A DNA stretch of 7,524 nt from DATJQA01 sp038057515 (GCA_038057515.1 JBBUDB010000040.1:1-7524); one strand, 5' to 3'; positions 1-6,116 are shown, numbered from the stretch's first letter. Translations and numbers: made by a program. The notes: generated by a model from the sequence alone, not told the origin.

Positions 1-29
1 ATCACTAATCGTTTCTCGCGCAGATCACG

Positions 30-60
30 CAAAAACCCCGTCGGTCTCCAGGAGTTTTTG
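30..60. terminator. Possible bidirectional terminator hairpin
   Basis: The arms CAAAAACCCC (30-39) and GGAGTTTTTG (51-60) pair in 9 of 10 positions, with one C-A mismatch, around an 11-nt loop. An A-run on the left and a T-run on the right give a U-tract on either strand. It probably ends a gene that lies mostly outside the window. The GC part of the stem is short, so this is tentative. Confidence 0.4.
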
Positions 61-90
61 ATTTGGAAGGTGAAATAGCGGAAGTTCAAT

Positions 91-114
91 CGGCGGCTGG
101 ACAAAACTCCGCCG
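91..114 (+). other. Leader hairpin before the 166-aa gene
   Basis: CGGCGG (91-96) can pair with CCGCCG (109-114) across a 12-nt loop, 20 nt before the start codon at 135. A weak SD-like GAGG (127-130) follows, 4 nt from the ATG. I see no convincing -35/-10 pair upstream. The hairpin may be chance in GC-rich DNA. Confidence 0.25.
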
Positions 115-134
115 GGCGACCATGATGAGGACTC

Positions 135-635
135 ATGGATATCCGACTTACCGAGGAGCAGTACCGGGAAATCATAAAAAGTTTTCTTATCGGCCAGTAC
201 GCGCGTGAGATTGCCACGGAGCGTGATGGCGGGAATGCGGACGATCTGCGCCCCCTCGAGAGCTTTCTCTTCTCTTTTGCGCCGAACTTCAAAGCCGAGA
301 ACCTGGTTCGCTCGACAGGTGACGCCCTTCTGCCAGCCAAGGAATTGGAGGCGGAGTGTTTCGACATTATGGACGAGTACGACGAAGACCGCTTTTGGCA
401 TCGCCTGGAGCAGGAGCTGGGTGAGCGGGATTTTTGGGAAACGGCGAGCGCCTCCGAACGCGGCGCCATCGAGGCAACCGGCATGTGGCCCGACCGCGTG
501 AAGGAGTCGTGCCGGAAGTATCGCCGCGAATTCCACGCGCATGGCATTGATCGTTTGCGCCTCATGGGCTCGCCGCGCGATTCTCATTCGCCCACCCGCC
601 ACCATGGCGCGGACGATGCGAAGCATGACGAATAA
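135..635 (+). CDS. Hypothetical acidic helical protein, 166 aa
   Basis: I do not recognise this protein. It is soluble, with no signal peptide or membrane segment. It is rich in acidic residues and aromatics, especially at residues 66-102 (repeated E/D with F and W), and looks mainly alpha-helical. The C-terminal ~20 residues (147-166) are polar and His-rich and probably disordered. The ATG at 135 is preceded by GAGG at 127-130, a short SD-like match with 4-nt spacing. Its last 11 bases overlap the start of the metallopeptidase gene, so the two are probably translated together. Codon use matches its neighbours. The open frame and coupling make the gene likely real; function is unknown. Confidence 0.7.
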   Translation: MDIRLTEEQYREIIKSFLIGQYAREIATERDGGNADDLRPLESFLFSFAPNFKAENLVRSTGDALLPAKELEAECFDIMDEYDEDRFWHRLEQELGERDFWETASASERGAIEATGMWPDRVKESCRKYRREFHAHGIDRLRLMGSPRDSHSPTRHHGADDAKHDE

Positions 636-1011
636 AAAATTTGAAGAACTAGTTGCCGAAGCAGTAGAGGCCATTCCAGAAAAGTTTCGGGCTAAGCTCG
701 AAAACGTGGTTTTTCTGGCGGAGAAAGAGCCGAGCGTGGAGCATCTCGAAGACACCGATACGTCGGAAGGAGAAACGCTTCTAGGACTACAAGAAGGGCC
801 GACCTTGGGCGAGCGCAAGGCCTATCCGTGGCATCTGCCGAATCGCATCATTATCTTCCAGAACGCCCACGAGGATGAAGCCAGGGAGACCGGCCGTTCC
901 ATCGCCGAGGTGGTGCGCGAAACGGTCTGGCACGAGATAGCGCACTTTCTGGGCATGGACGAGCGCGAAGTCGAGAAGGCGGAAGAAAAGCGCCAAAAGC
1001 GAGCGGCATAG
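625..1011 (+). CDS. Zincin-type metallopeptidase family protein (PF06262/DUF1025-like)
   Basis: A 128-aa protein resembling the small minimal-zincin family often annotated 'metallopeptidase family protein'. The zinc motif is H103-E-I-A-H107, followed by G110 and D112, matching the HExxHxxGxxD pattern that supplies two His, the catalytic Glu and an acidic third ligand. The earlier LLGLQEG (about 52-58) and LPNRIIIF (71-78) segments also fit the family, whose members typically have L-L-G-L and L-P-x-x-I before the zinc helix. The C-terminus is a short charged helix. No signal peptide, so presumably cytoplasmic; substrates of the family are unknown. The frame is open from 541, but family similarity begins at MTNKKFEEL, so the ATG at 625 is chosen over 604 and 616. 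It overlaps the upstream gene by 11 nt, consistent with coupling. Confidence 0.85.
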   Translation: MTNKKFEELVAEAVEAIPEKFRAKLENVVFLAEKEPSVEHLEDTDTSEGETLLGLQEGPTLGERKAYPWHLPNRIIIFQNAHEDEARETGRSIAEVVRETVWHEIAHFLGMDEREVEKAEEKRQKRAA

Positions 1012-1044
1012 CTCGGGCAGAAGTTATTTTTGAGATGGGCTCTC

Positions 1045-1073
1045 TTGCGGCGCGCCCCGTCACGCTGTAGAGT
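1045..1073 (+). promoter_or_regulatory. Candidate promoter for the 119-aa gene and rsmE
   Basis: TTGCGG (1045-1050, 3/6 to the -35 consensus) lies 17 bp before TAGAGT (1068-1073, 4/6 to the -10 consensus). The -10 ends 6 nt before the ATG at 1080, so the transcript would be leaderless, and no Shine-Dalgarno is visible. Spacing is good but hexamer matches are modest. Confidence 0.4.
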
Positions 1074-1079
1074 AGGGCC

Positions 1080-1439
1080 ATGCAAACCGAGACCAAGGGG
1101 ATGATGTATCCGGCTCCCGAGGAGCCGAAAGAGGAGGTGAAATCAACCGAGGTCGAGGAAGAGACGACGGAGGCCCTCGGGCGGAAGAGTCCTGAGATCA
1201 ACAGCTCTGAACGGGCAAGCTCGAAGTGGTCGGCCATTGAGTTTTTCGGGGCGAGCAAGATCGTCGCCCAACTTGACGCCGTAAAATACTTGGAGCTCAC
1301 GGAGGGTGAACGAGAGAAGATCGGACACTCCTACGTCGCCATCGCGCGGCGAGAACTCGCTCGCTTCAAGGAGCCGGAGACGCAAACGTTGCTTCGCGGG
1401 GCCATCGCGCGTTTCGAGCTTGAATCGCGGACACATTAG
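1080..1439 (+). CDS. Hypothetical protein, 119 aa, upstream of rsmE
   Basis: I do not recognise this protein. Residues 1-48 are a low-complexity, Glu/Lys/Pro/Ser-rich segment that looks disordered. Residues 50-119 look like a small helical domain (from W50-S-A-I-E-F-F to the end) with heptad-like hydrophobic spacing and an Arg-rich final helix (about 86-113). No signal peptide or membrane segment. The ATG at 1080 follows a plausible leaderless promoter. The TAG stop at 1437-1439 is followed by one base and then the rsmE ATG, so the two are almost surely co-transcribed and translationally coupled. That hints at a role in translation or ribosome maturation, but nothing in the protein proves it. 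Confidence 0.7.
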   Translation: MQTETKGMMYPAPEEPKEEVKSTEVEEETTEALGRKSPEINSSERASSKWSAIEFFGASKIVAQLDAVKYLELTEGEREKIGHSYVAIARRELARFKEPETQTLLRGAIARFELESRTH

Positions 1440-1440
1440 A

Positions 1441-2148
1441 ATGCATCTCCAGCGATTTTTCGGTGAATTTGATCTTGCCGGGCGAGCGCTTCGCGTTACG
1501 GACCGGGAACTTTTGAGCCAATGGAAAAATGTCTTGCGCCTCAAGGCGGGGGATCGTGTTGTCCTCGCCGACGGTGCGGGCAACGAGAGCGTGGCGGCTT
1601 TGCGTTCTTTCACCAAAGATGGCGCGGAGTTCGATATTTTGGAACGAATGAGAAATTTTGCCGAGCCGGCTCGGCAGGTCGTTTTGTATTGCGCTATTTT
1701 GAAACGCGAGAATTTTGAGTTCGTGGCACAGAAGGCCACCGAGGCGGGCGTGGCCGATATCGTGCCGCTCGTTACGGGTCGTACCGTGAAGCTTGGCATG
1801 AAGCTGGAGCGACTCGAAAAAATAATCAAGGAAGCCGCCGAGCAGTCCGGTCGTGGCATCGTGCCGCGCCTTCGCGCCCCCGTTTCTTTCCAGGATGCCG
1901 TGGATATGGCCGCTGAAGATGGGAGGCTGAATCTGTTTTTTCATACTGACGGAGCGGCAGGATTGCCCAATGATATCTCCGAGGCGGAAGAGGTGAACGT
2001 CTGGATCGGCCCCGAGGGCGGCTGGGATGAGGCCGAAGCCGCCGCCGCGCGCTTCGCCGAGTTTCGTTTTACCTCGCTCGGGTTGCTTACCCTCCGGGCC
2101 GAAACCGCGGCCGTTATCGCAACCTATCTTGTGGCGCACGGCGAATAA
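1441..2148 (+). CDS. rsmE: 16S rRNA (uracil(1498)-N3)-methyltransferase RsmE
   Basis: RsmE transfers a methyl group from S-adenosylmethionine to N3 of U1498 in 16S rRNA in the assembled 30S subunit. At 235 aa it is the usual family length. It has an N-terminal PUA-like RNA-binding domain (about 1-70, opening HLQRFF, with VLRLKAGDRV at 31-40) and a C-terminal SPOUT knot domain. Family motifs are present in order: KRENFEFVAQKATEAGV (88-104), EQSGR (134-138), the SAM-binding IGPEGGW (189-195) and LRAETA (218-223). Nothing catalytic appears lost. The frame is open from 1306, but homology starts at MHLQRFF, so the ATG at 1441 is used; it has no SD and sits one base after the previous stop, implying coupling. 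A terminator follows at 2231-2264. Confidence 0.95.
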   Translation: MHLQRFFGEFDLAGRALRVTDRELLSQWKNVLRLKAGDRVVLADGAGNESVAALRSFTKDGAEFDILERMRNFAEPARQVVLYCAILKRENFEFVAQKATEAGVADIVPLVTGRTVKLGMKLERLEKIIKEAAEQSGRGIVPRLRAPVSFQDAVDMAAEDGRLNLFFHTDGAAGLPNDISEAEEVNVWIGPEGGWDEAEAAAARFAEFRFTSLGLLTLRAETAAVIATYLVAHGE

Positions 2149-2230
2149 GCATCGTACGCTCATTACTTGGTTTGGGCAGTAATCGCCGCGTGTTCGTCAA
2201 AACGGTTCCGAGCCCGTCGTCGTAGGTATT

Positions 2231-2264
2231 CCACGCCCTTGACCATGCGTGGTTTTATTTTATT
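2231..2264 (+). terminator. Intrinsic terminator of the rsmE operon
   Basis: CCACGC (2231-2236) pairs with GCGTGG (2247-2252) over a 10-nt loop and is followed at once by a T-rich tract, TTTTATTTTATT. This is a standard Rho-independent arrangement, 82 nt after the rsmE stop. Confidence 0.7.
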
Positions 2265-2374
2265 CCATTGTCTTATTCGCGCGAATGGGCGAATGATGAA
2301 GGTTGGTTTTCATGTCATAAGTAGGGAGGTCATCCGTTACATATGGTACCCGGGCGGAAAAATGGGCGGTGAGG

Positions 2375-2404
2375 TTCCATGTCCGCCGCAGGGGCGTTTA
2401 TAAA
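2375..2404 (+). promoter_or_regulatory. Weak candidate promoter for the secreted protein gene
   Basis: TATAAA (2399-2404, 5/6 to the -10 consensus) lies 18 bp after a poor -35 (TTCCAT, 2375-2380). Transcription would begin near 2411, leaving about 23 nt of A/C-rich leader with no Shine-Dalgarno before the ATG at 2434. The rest of 2265-2433 holds only short chance-level inverted repeats, such as GGCGG 2365-2369 with CCGCC 2383-2387, and no convincing gene. Confidence 0.3.
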
Positions 2405-2433
2405 CCAACACTATTTTATCAACACACAAACCA

Positions 2434-3381
2434 ATGACTAAATTACAAAGGGTCGCGGGGGCAGTGGCGGTCGTCGCCGTGGGCACGATGCTTGCGGGGT
2501 CGCTTGCGCTCGCAAAGAACGACAACGGCAAGGGCCGAGAAAAAGAAAAGGAAAATAAAGGTCAGCATGAAATGGAGGTGCGAAAGCTGGGATCGACCCT
2601 CGAACTGCACATTTTCGACGATGGCAAGGTTTTGCTTCGCGGGGCGAAGGTAACAGCCGTTAACCCGACGAGCGTAAACGCCTCATTCTCGTGGGGATCA
2701 TACACCCTAAACGGCGTTATCACGACCGACGGTTCGACGAACATCATCCGGAAGTACGGAGGCCGCGGGACGCTCGCCGAATTTTCGGTGGGCGATATCT
2801 TGAGCGTGCAGGGCATCTTGGTTCCTGGGCAAAGCCAGCCGACCATTCTCGCGCGCATCATCAAGAATTGGTCCGTCCAGAAGAAAAATGCAACCCTCAC
2901 CGGGACGGTAGGTTCGATCGATGCCGTGAATTCGAAATTCGTGCTGAACACGGGCAATCAAGGCGCGCAGACAGTGAGCGTCTCATCCTCGACGATGATT
3001 AAGAGGGGTGATGTTGCGGGAACATTCGCCGACATCGCGGTGAACCAAAAGGTCGCCGTGAAGGGTCTTTGGGATAATAACCTAAATACCATTGCGGCCG
3101 ACGAGGTGCGTATCTCGGTTGAAAAACCCGAGGAGCAAAAGATGACGCTTCAAGGTGCAGTGAAGACCGCGCCGGCATCGAGCACCGCGCCGACGAGCTT
3201 CGTGCTCACCGTGGGTAGCACCGACTACACGGTGAACGTGGCGGCCGATACCGCGACCCTGAATAATGCCTGGATTCGCACATCGCTTGGCAATATTGCG
3301 GTGGGACACACGGTGCGCGTGTACGGCGCAGTTTCCTCGACGACCGTTGATGCGACGGTGGTCCGCGACGTGAGCCTCTAA
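2434..3381 (+). CDS. Secreted protein with tandem DUF5666-like beta repeats
   Basis: A 315-aa exported protein of unknown function. Residues 1-27 form a Sec signal peptide: K3/R6, a hydrophobic core about 8-24, and an A-L-A cleavage site before K28. A highly charged K/E/N linker (28-50) follows. The rest reads as three related beta-rich units, about 68-147, 153-230 and 237-315. Each runs through a 'x-G-x-V-x-x-x' opening strand, a T/S-rich strand, and a late 'hydrophobic-x-V-G/N-x-x-V-x-V-x-G' strand (FSVGDILSVQG 117-127, IAVNQKVAVKG 201-211, IAVGHTVRVYG 288-298). This resembles DUF5666/OB-like repeats of secreted or cell-surface proteins. No sortase motif or C-terminal membrane anchor is seen. 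It stands alone, with its own weak promoter and a strong terminator. Confidence 0.75.
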   Translation: MTKLQRVAGAVAVVAVGTMLAGSLALAKNDNGKGREKEKENKGQHEMEVRKLGSTLELHIFDDGKVLLRGAKVTAVNPTSVNASFSWGSYTLNGVITTDGSTNIIRKYGGRGTLAEFSVGDILSVQGILVPGQSQPTILARIIKNWSVQKKNATLTGTVGSIDAVNSKFVLNTGNQGAQTVSVSSSTMIKRGDVAGTFADIAVNQKVAVKGLWDNNLNTIAADEVRISVEKPEEQKMTLQGAVKTAPASSTAPTSFVLTVGSTDYTVNVAADTATLNNAWIRTSLGNIAVGHTVRVYGAVSSTTVDATVVRDVSL

Positions 3382-3415
3382 ATATATGAGCGTTCTTGGA
3401 AAATAGCGAAGGTGT

Positions 3416-3446
3416 AACGCGGCCCCTGGGGGCCGCGTTTGTCTTT
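3416..3446 (+). terminator. Strong intrinsic terminator after the secreted protein gene
   Basis: An 11-bp perfect inverted repeat, AACGCGGCCCC (3416-3426) and GGGGCCGCGTT (3429-3439), with a minimal loop is followed by TTTGTCTTT. It lies 34 nt after the stop at 3381 and just before the promoter of the cupin gene, so it separates the two transcription units. The A and T ends make it partly bidirectional. Confidence 0.88.
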
Positions 3447-3447
3447 A

Positions 3448-3475
3448 TAGACAGGCCATTGTGCGGGGGTACAAT
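3448..3475 (+). promoter_or_regulatory. Promoter of the cupin gene, near-leaderless
   Basis: TAGACA (3448-3453, 5/6 to the -35) and TACAAT (3470-3475, 5/6 to the -10) are separated by 16 bp. The -10 ends only 10 nt before the ATG at 3486, so transcription would start within a few bases of the start codon. No Shine-Dalgarno is present, consistent with a leaderless message. Confidence 0.6.
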
Positions 3476-3485
3476 AATAACAATC

Positions 3486-3749
3486 ATGACCCGAGGCGAA
3501 TGGGAAGCAAAGCTCAAAACCGAAGGGTTCGCGCAAGTCTACGCGCGAATGGATCCGCCGGAGATGTCTTATCCGCCGCACGCGCATAGCGGGCCGGTGG
3601 CTCGCGTCATTCTCGAGGGCGACATGGTGCTTACCGTCGGCGGCGATTCGGTGACGCTCTCGCCCGGAGACCGGATGGACATTCCGGCAAGCGTGACGCA
3701 CGCGGCGCGCATTGGCCCCTACGGGTGCACGTATCTTATCGGGGAGTAG
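3486..3749 (+). CDS. Small single-domain cupin protein
   Basis: An 87-aa protein consisting almost entirely of one cupin barrel. Cupin motif 1 is H32-A-H34 followed by the strand RVILEGDMVLTVGG (40-53); motif 2 is PGDRMDIPASVTH (60-72), ending in H72. Three of the usual metal ligands (H32, H34, H72) are present. The Glu expected seven residues before G45 is replaced by V38, so the site would be a three-His centre or have altered chemistry. Similar mini-cupins bind metals or small ligands or act as sugar isomerase-type enzymes, and the sequence does not decide between these. The frame is open from 3396 across the upstream terminator, but the ATG at 3486 follows the promoter and starts the domain. 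No signal peptide. Confidence 0.82.
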   Translation: MTRGEWEAKLKTEGFAQVYARMDPPEMSYPPHAHSGPVARVILEGDMVLTVGGDSVTLSPGDRMDIPASVTHAARIGPYGCTYLIGE

Positions 3750-3753
3750 GCGC

Positions 3754-3782
3754 TTGCTCTCGCCGCAATCGAGTGATATAAC
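3754..3782 (+). promoter_or_regulatory. Extended -10 promoter of the small Cys-rich gene
   Basis: TTGCTC (3754-3759, 3/6) lies 17 bp before TATAAC (3777-3782, 5/6), which carries an upstream TG (3774-3775) typical of extended -10 promoters. The start site would be near 3788-3790, giving a leader of about 20 nt that contains the strong SD at 3795-3805. Confidence 0.55.
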
Positions 3783-3794
3783 CGAATAAGCTCG

Positions 3795-3805
3795 AAAGGA
3801 GGTGA
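3795..3805 (+). promoter_or_regulatory. Full-length Shine-Dalgarno deciding a GTG start
   Basis: AAAGGAGGTGA is fully complementary to the bacterial 16S 3' end (core AGGAGG 3797-3802) and sits 6 nt before the GTG at 3809. It is the strongest ribosome binding site in the window and the main argument that the ORF behind it is translated. Confidence 0.8.
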
Positions 3806-3808
3806 CGC

Positions 3809-4129
3809 GTGAGTGCGCGCTTTGAGCTTTGTGAGGTATGCGGTTCTCATGGGCGTATTGTTACGGTATGCGGTCGACGCACCCGAGAGGTAGCGTGTAT
3901 GGCTCACGGGCGCGTTGTTCTTCTTCTCGCTATCTTATTTCTCTTCTACAGATTACGCCGGAGCTGGTTTCAGCCCCTTTCCTTCAATGAACTCCAGCGT
4001 TTTTTCGTTCATGAGAAGCGTCTCTACATAGTGGTGGACGCGTTCGGGGTCGGTGTCCGGATAACGGCGGGCGAGATATTCTGCTTGTCCTTGGAGTTCG
4101 GTCGGGTCTATCTCGATGTGTTCTTGTAG
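3809..4129 (+). CDS. Hypothetical small Cys-rich, single-TM protein overlapping tig antisense
   Basis: A 106-aa ORF that I do not recognise, with a GTG start behind a perfect Shine-Dalgarno and a plausible promoter. Residues 1-35 contain C8-x-x-C11, H14, C21, C30 and H33, which could form a small zinc-binding knuckle, though the spacing is not a standard zinc ribbon. Residues 36-47 (VVLLLAILFLFY) are strongly hydrophobic and could be one short membrane segment, followed by R48-L-R-R as a positive-inside anchor. From 3953 on the ORF is antisense to the last 177 nt of the trigger factor gene, so residues 49-106 may be only a read-through shadow. The 5' half probably represents a real gene. The 3' end could be genuine, or the stop could be displaced by a frameshift. 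Confidence 0.5.
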   Translation: MSARFELCEVCGSHGRIVTVCGRRTREVACMAHGRVVLLLAILFLFYRLRRSWFQPLSFNELQRFFVHEKRLYIVVDAFGVGVRITAGEIFCLSLEFGRVYLDVFL

Positions 4130-4999
4130 GGCGATGCGATTCAAGATGAGGCGGGTTTTTGCTTGGCGTTCGATGTATTCCCTCTCGTCCTTAATGAGCT
4201 CGGCTTCTGTCTTGCCGAGGCGCTTCAGGTACTCTTCCATGGAGACGTCCATCTTCTTCGCATCCTCGTGGCGGCGCTCCGCCATGGCGAGGAGTTCTTC
4301 GGCCACGGCGCTTTCGGGTACGGTGAGTTTTGTTTCTTCGATAAGGCGCGCGGCGATGGTTTCACGGCGCTTCTGCCTTACGGCAGCTCCCTTTTCTTCC
4401 TTCAAGCTTTCCTTAACCTTTGTCTTGAAGTCAGCGACGTTTTCAAAGTGGCCGAAAGTTTTCGCTAGTTCATCGGTGAGCTCGGGAAGCGTTTCCGGCA
4501 TCTTGCCGTCTGGCGAGCTCGCGCGCATTTTGCGGATGCTTTCGACGGTTTCGTTCACTTCATCGTCCTCTACCTCCACGGGTTTTTCTTCTTCAACGAT
4601 CTTTTTCCCGATCTTTTTATAGTCGGGAAGCGAAAATTCAGGAACGACCGGAACCTCGATCTTGAATTCCAGGGGGTTGCCAGCCGCGAGTTTCGTGATG
4701 GTGACGCGCGGGCGGCCCATCGGTTCTAGTTTTTCGGACTCGAGGATGGCCGGGTAACTCTCGCCGAGCGCGAGGTCAGCGGCATCATGCATGAGGTCGG
4801 CGTCGGTCACATGCTGGCGCATGATATCTACCGGCACCTGGCCCTTGCGGAAGCCGGGGAGGGAGAACTCCCGGCGCACATCCTCGCGCACCGCGTCGAT
4901 GTGGGCCCGCATCATTTCGGCGGAAATGACGGCCTCGATCTCGGCCTCGCCGTTCTTTATTTTTACCTTCGCTTTTTCGTATGGTTTGGGGTCGGACAT
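3953..4999 (-). CDS. tig: Trigger factor, PPIase-less form
   Basis: Trigger factor is the ribosome-bound chaperone that shields nascent chains at the exit tunnel. The 348-aa protein has the N-terminal ribosome-binding domain (about 8-125) with the signature PGFRKGQVP (48-56), which contacts ribosomal protein L23. It also has the helical C-terminal substrate-cradling domain (about 185-340). Between them lie only about 60 residues of charged helical linker (131-190) where an FKBP-type PPIase domain of about 90 residues is usually inserted. The protein is accordingly about 80 aa shorter than the E. coli form (432 aa). The ATG at 4999 lies 4 nt after the stop of the carbonic-anhydrase-like gene, with no SD, so it is probably translated by coupling. 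I see no clear terminator downstream. Identity is confident; loss of the PPIase domain is read from length and lack of FKBP-like sequence. Confidence 0.93.
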   Translation of the reverse strand: MSDPKPYEKAKVKIKNGEAEIEAVISAEMMRAHIDAVREDVRREFSLPGFRKGQVPVDIMRQHVTDADLMHDAADLALGESYPAILESEKLEPMGRPRVTITKLAAGNPLEFKIEVPVVPEFSLPDYKKIGKKIVEEEKPVEVEDDEVNETVESIRKMRASSPDGKMPETLPELTDELAKTFGHFENVADFKTKVKESLKEEKGAAVRQKRRETIAARLIEETKLTVPESAVAEELLAMAERRHEDAKKMDVSMEEYLKRLGKTEAELIKDEREYIERQAKTRLILNRIALQEHIEIDPTELQGQAEYLARRYPDTDPERVHHYVETLLMNEKTLEFIEGKGLKPAPA

Positions 5000-5003
5000 G
5001 TTT

Positions 5004-6059
5004 TTATTTGTCGGTTCTTTCCAGGACGTTTAACTCCCGCGTATTGATATCCATTGTGGCGGTGAGGCGCTTAAGATAGGGAAGGAGTTCCGGAGTTTCT
5101 TCGGTGATGACCTTGAGGGCGAATTGCGCGACCCACTTCGCCTTTTCTTCGGCTCCGGGACGGTCGTAGCCGGCGAGCTCCCGATAGGGCGCCGAGGACA
5201 TCAAGACCACGCCGTCCTCCTTCGGGATGCGGCCTTCGTTCAGGTTGCTAAGAAGCAGGCGCGCGGCGGTCGCGATTGGCAATCTGAGCTCTGGGTCGAA
5301 CGGGCCGACGATGATGGCCGTGTTCGCTTCGTGGAGCCAGTCGAATCCTCGGCCGACCGCGAGTACCCACTCTTTGTGCAGGGTGTCTGCCGCAGGCCGA
5401 TTGGCCGCTTTGGTCTCTCGAACATTCTCGATGTTTCCGGAAACGAGCGGGATGAAGTCGCGCATAATTTGCGCTGGCATGGCCGGGTAGAGGTCTCGGA
5501 GGATATTCTGCAGGTTGCCCTCAGAGGCATCGGTCACGGCGGCGAGGTCTACGGGCGCGCGCGACTCGTCATCGCCGTGAAGAATGAGCGCGTCGAGATC
5601 GGTTTCAATGCCGACCATGATGGGATAGACGGCATTACCGTTTCCAAAAACGCGCTGGAACTGATTCCGGAGAGCGAGCGCCGAGGCGCGGGCGGCGTCG
5701 GTATCGTAATTGAAGCCGGCGCAACCCCGGTGCTTGTCGCCGCGCGAGAAGTGGTAAGTGGCGATGACAAGGCACGATCTTTCGCGGCTGATGGAGTATT
5801 CGACCCAGCCAGAGATGCTTTCTTTGAATCCCGTCCAGCCGAGGTCGAACTTGCCGCCCACGTTCCGCCAGGGTTGGATGATGCCAAGCGCCGTTTTCGT
5901 AATCTTCGGGAGGTGGAGGCGGCCATCCATGCACTTCAAGGCGCTAATTTCGAGCGGGTGCTTTTCCCGGTACAGTTTGCGGTCGAGGAATGTTTTCGGC
6001 GATTTGAATTCCTGCGAGTGACGCGCGTTGACGTCCAAGAGATAATCGATGCCGTTCAT
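5004..6059 (-). CDS. Divergent carbonic-anhydrase-like protein (beta/CsoSCA-type)
   Basis: A 351-aa protein whose N-terminal half carries the beta-carbonic anhydrase signature. C43-M-D45-G-R47 matches CxDxR, where Cys binds zinc and Asp-Arg form the catalytic dyad. P63-W-R-N-V-G-G69 matches the R-N-x-G segment, and H110-R-G-C113-A-G matches HxxCG with the other zinc ligands. H103 is an alternative His ligand. Beta enzymes hydrate CO2 to bicarbonate. The C-terminal half (about 225-351, with VGRGFDWLHEANTAIIVGP at 235-253) has no zinc motif. A zinc-binding half followed by a zinc-free half recalls carboxysomal CsoSCA, but I see no shell genes here, so 'CsoSCA-like' is tentative. No signal peptide. 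The ATG at 6059 lacks an SD but follows a good promoter. It is co-transcribed with tig (4-nt gap). Activity is unproven. Confidence 0.68.
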   Translation of the reverse strand: MNGIDYLLDVNARHSQEFKSPKTFLDRKLYREKHPLEISALKCMDGRLHLPKITKTALGIIQPWRNVGGKFDLGWTGFKESISGWVEYSISRERSCLVIATYHFSRGDKHRGCAGFNYDTDAARASALALRNQFQRVFGNGNAVYPIMVGIETDLDALILHGDDESRAPVDLAAVTDASEGNLQNILRDLYPAMPAQIMRDFIPLVSGNIENVRETKAANRPAADTLHKEWVLAVGRGFDWLHEANTAIIVGPFDPELRLPIATAARLLLSNLNEGRIPKEDGVVLMSSAPYRELAGYDRPGAEEKAKWVAQFALKVITEETPELLPYLKRLTATMDINTRELNVLERTDK

Positions 6060-6087
6060 GGGTGGTTAGTTGATTGATGCAGAAAAC

Positions 6088-6116
6088 ATTGTCGCAGAAA
6101 ATAGCTGAAAAATCAA
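6088..6116 (-). promoter_or_regulatory. Promoter of the carbonic-anhydrase-like/tig operon
   Basis: On the - strand TTGATT (6116-6111, 4/6) is followed after 17 bp by GACAAT (6093-6088, 4/6), with TG one base upstream of the -10 (extended -10). Transcription would start near 6081, about 22 nt before the ATG at 6059. It is divergent from the receiver gene promoter, with about 36 bp between the two -35 elements. Confidence 0.5.

Noticed and set aside
541..624. Longer N-terminus of the metallopeptidase
   Set aside because: The extra residues are Arg/Ala-rich, lie inside the upstream gene and precede the family's usual start at 625.
1306..1440. Longer N-terminus of RsmE
   Set aside because: The extension is Arg/Ser-rich, lies inside the 119-aa gene, and RsmE proteins begin at the H-x-x-R-F-F segment.
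1366..2163. 265-aa and overlapping 238-aa open frames on the - strand
   Set aside because: Both are antisense to rsmE, which is a confident assignment, and neither shows a recognisable domain.
2190..2225. tRNA-like T-arm (GGTTCC followed by GCCC)
   Set aside because: The loop does not match TTCRANY, and no acceptor, D or anticodon stems can be placed around it.
2167..2403. 78-aa open frame between rsmE and the secreted protein gene
   Set aside because: It runs across the rsmE terminator, has no SD, and its composition is unlike a protein.
3396..3485. Longer N-terminus of the cupin
   Set aside because: It would be translated through the terminator hairpin and upstream of the promoter.
5124..6077. 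317-aa open frame on the + strand
   Set aside because: It lies wholly antisense to the carbonic-anhydrase-like gene, which has recognisable motifs, a promoter and coupling to tig; GC-rich DNA often leaves the opposite strand open.
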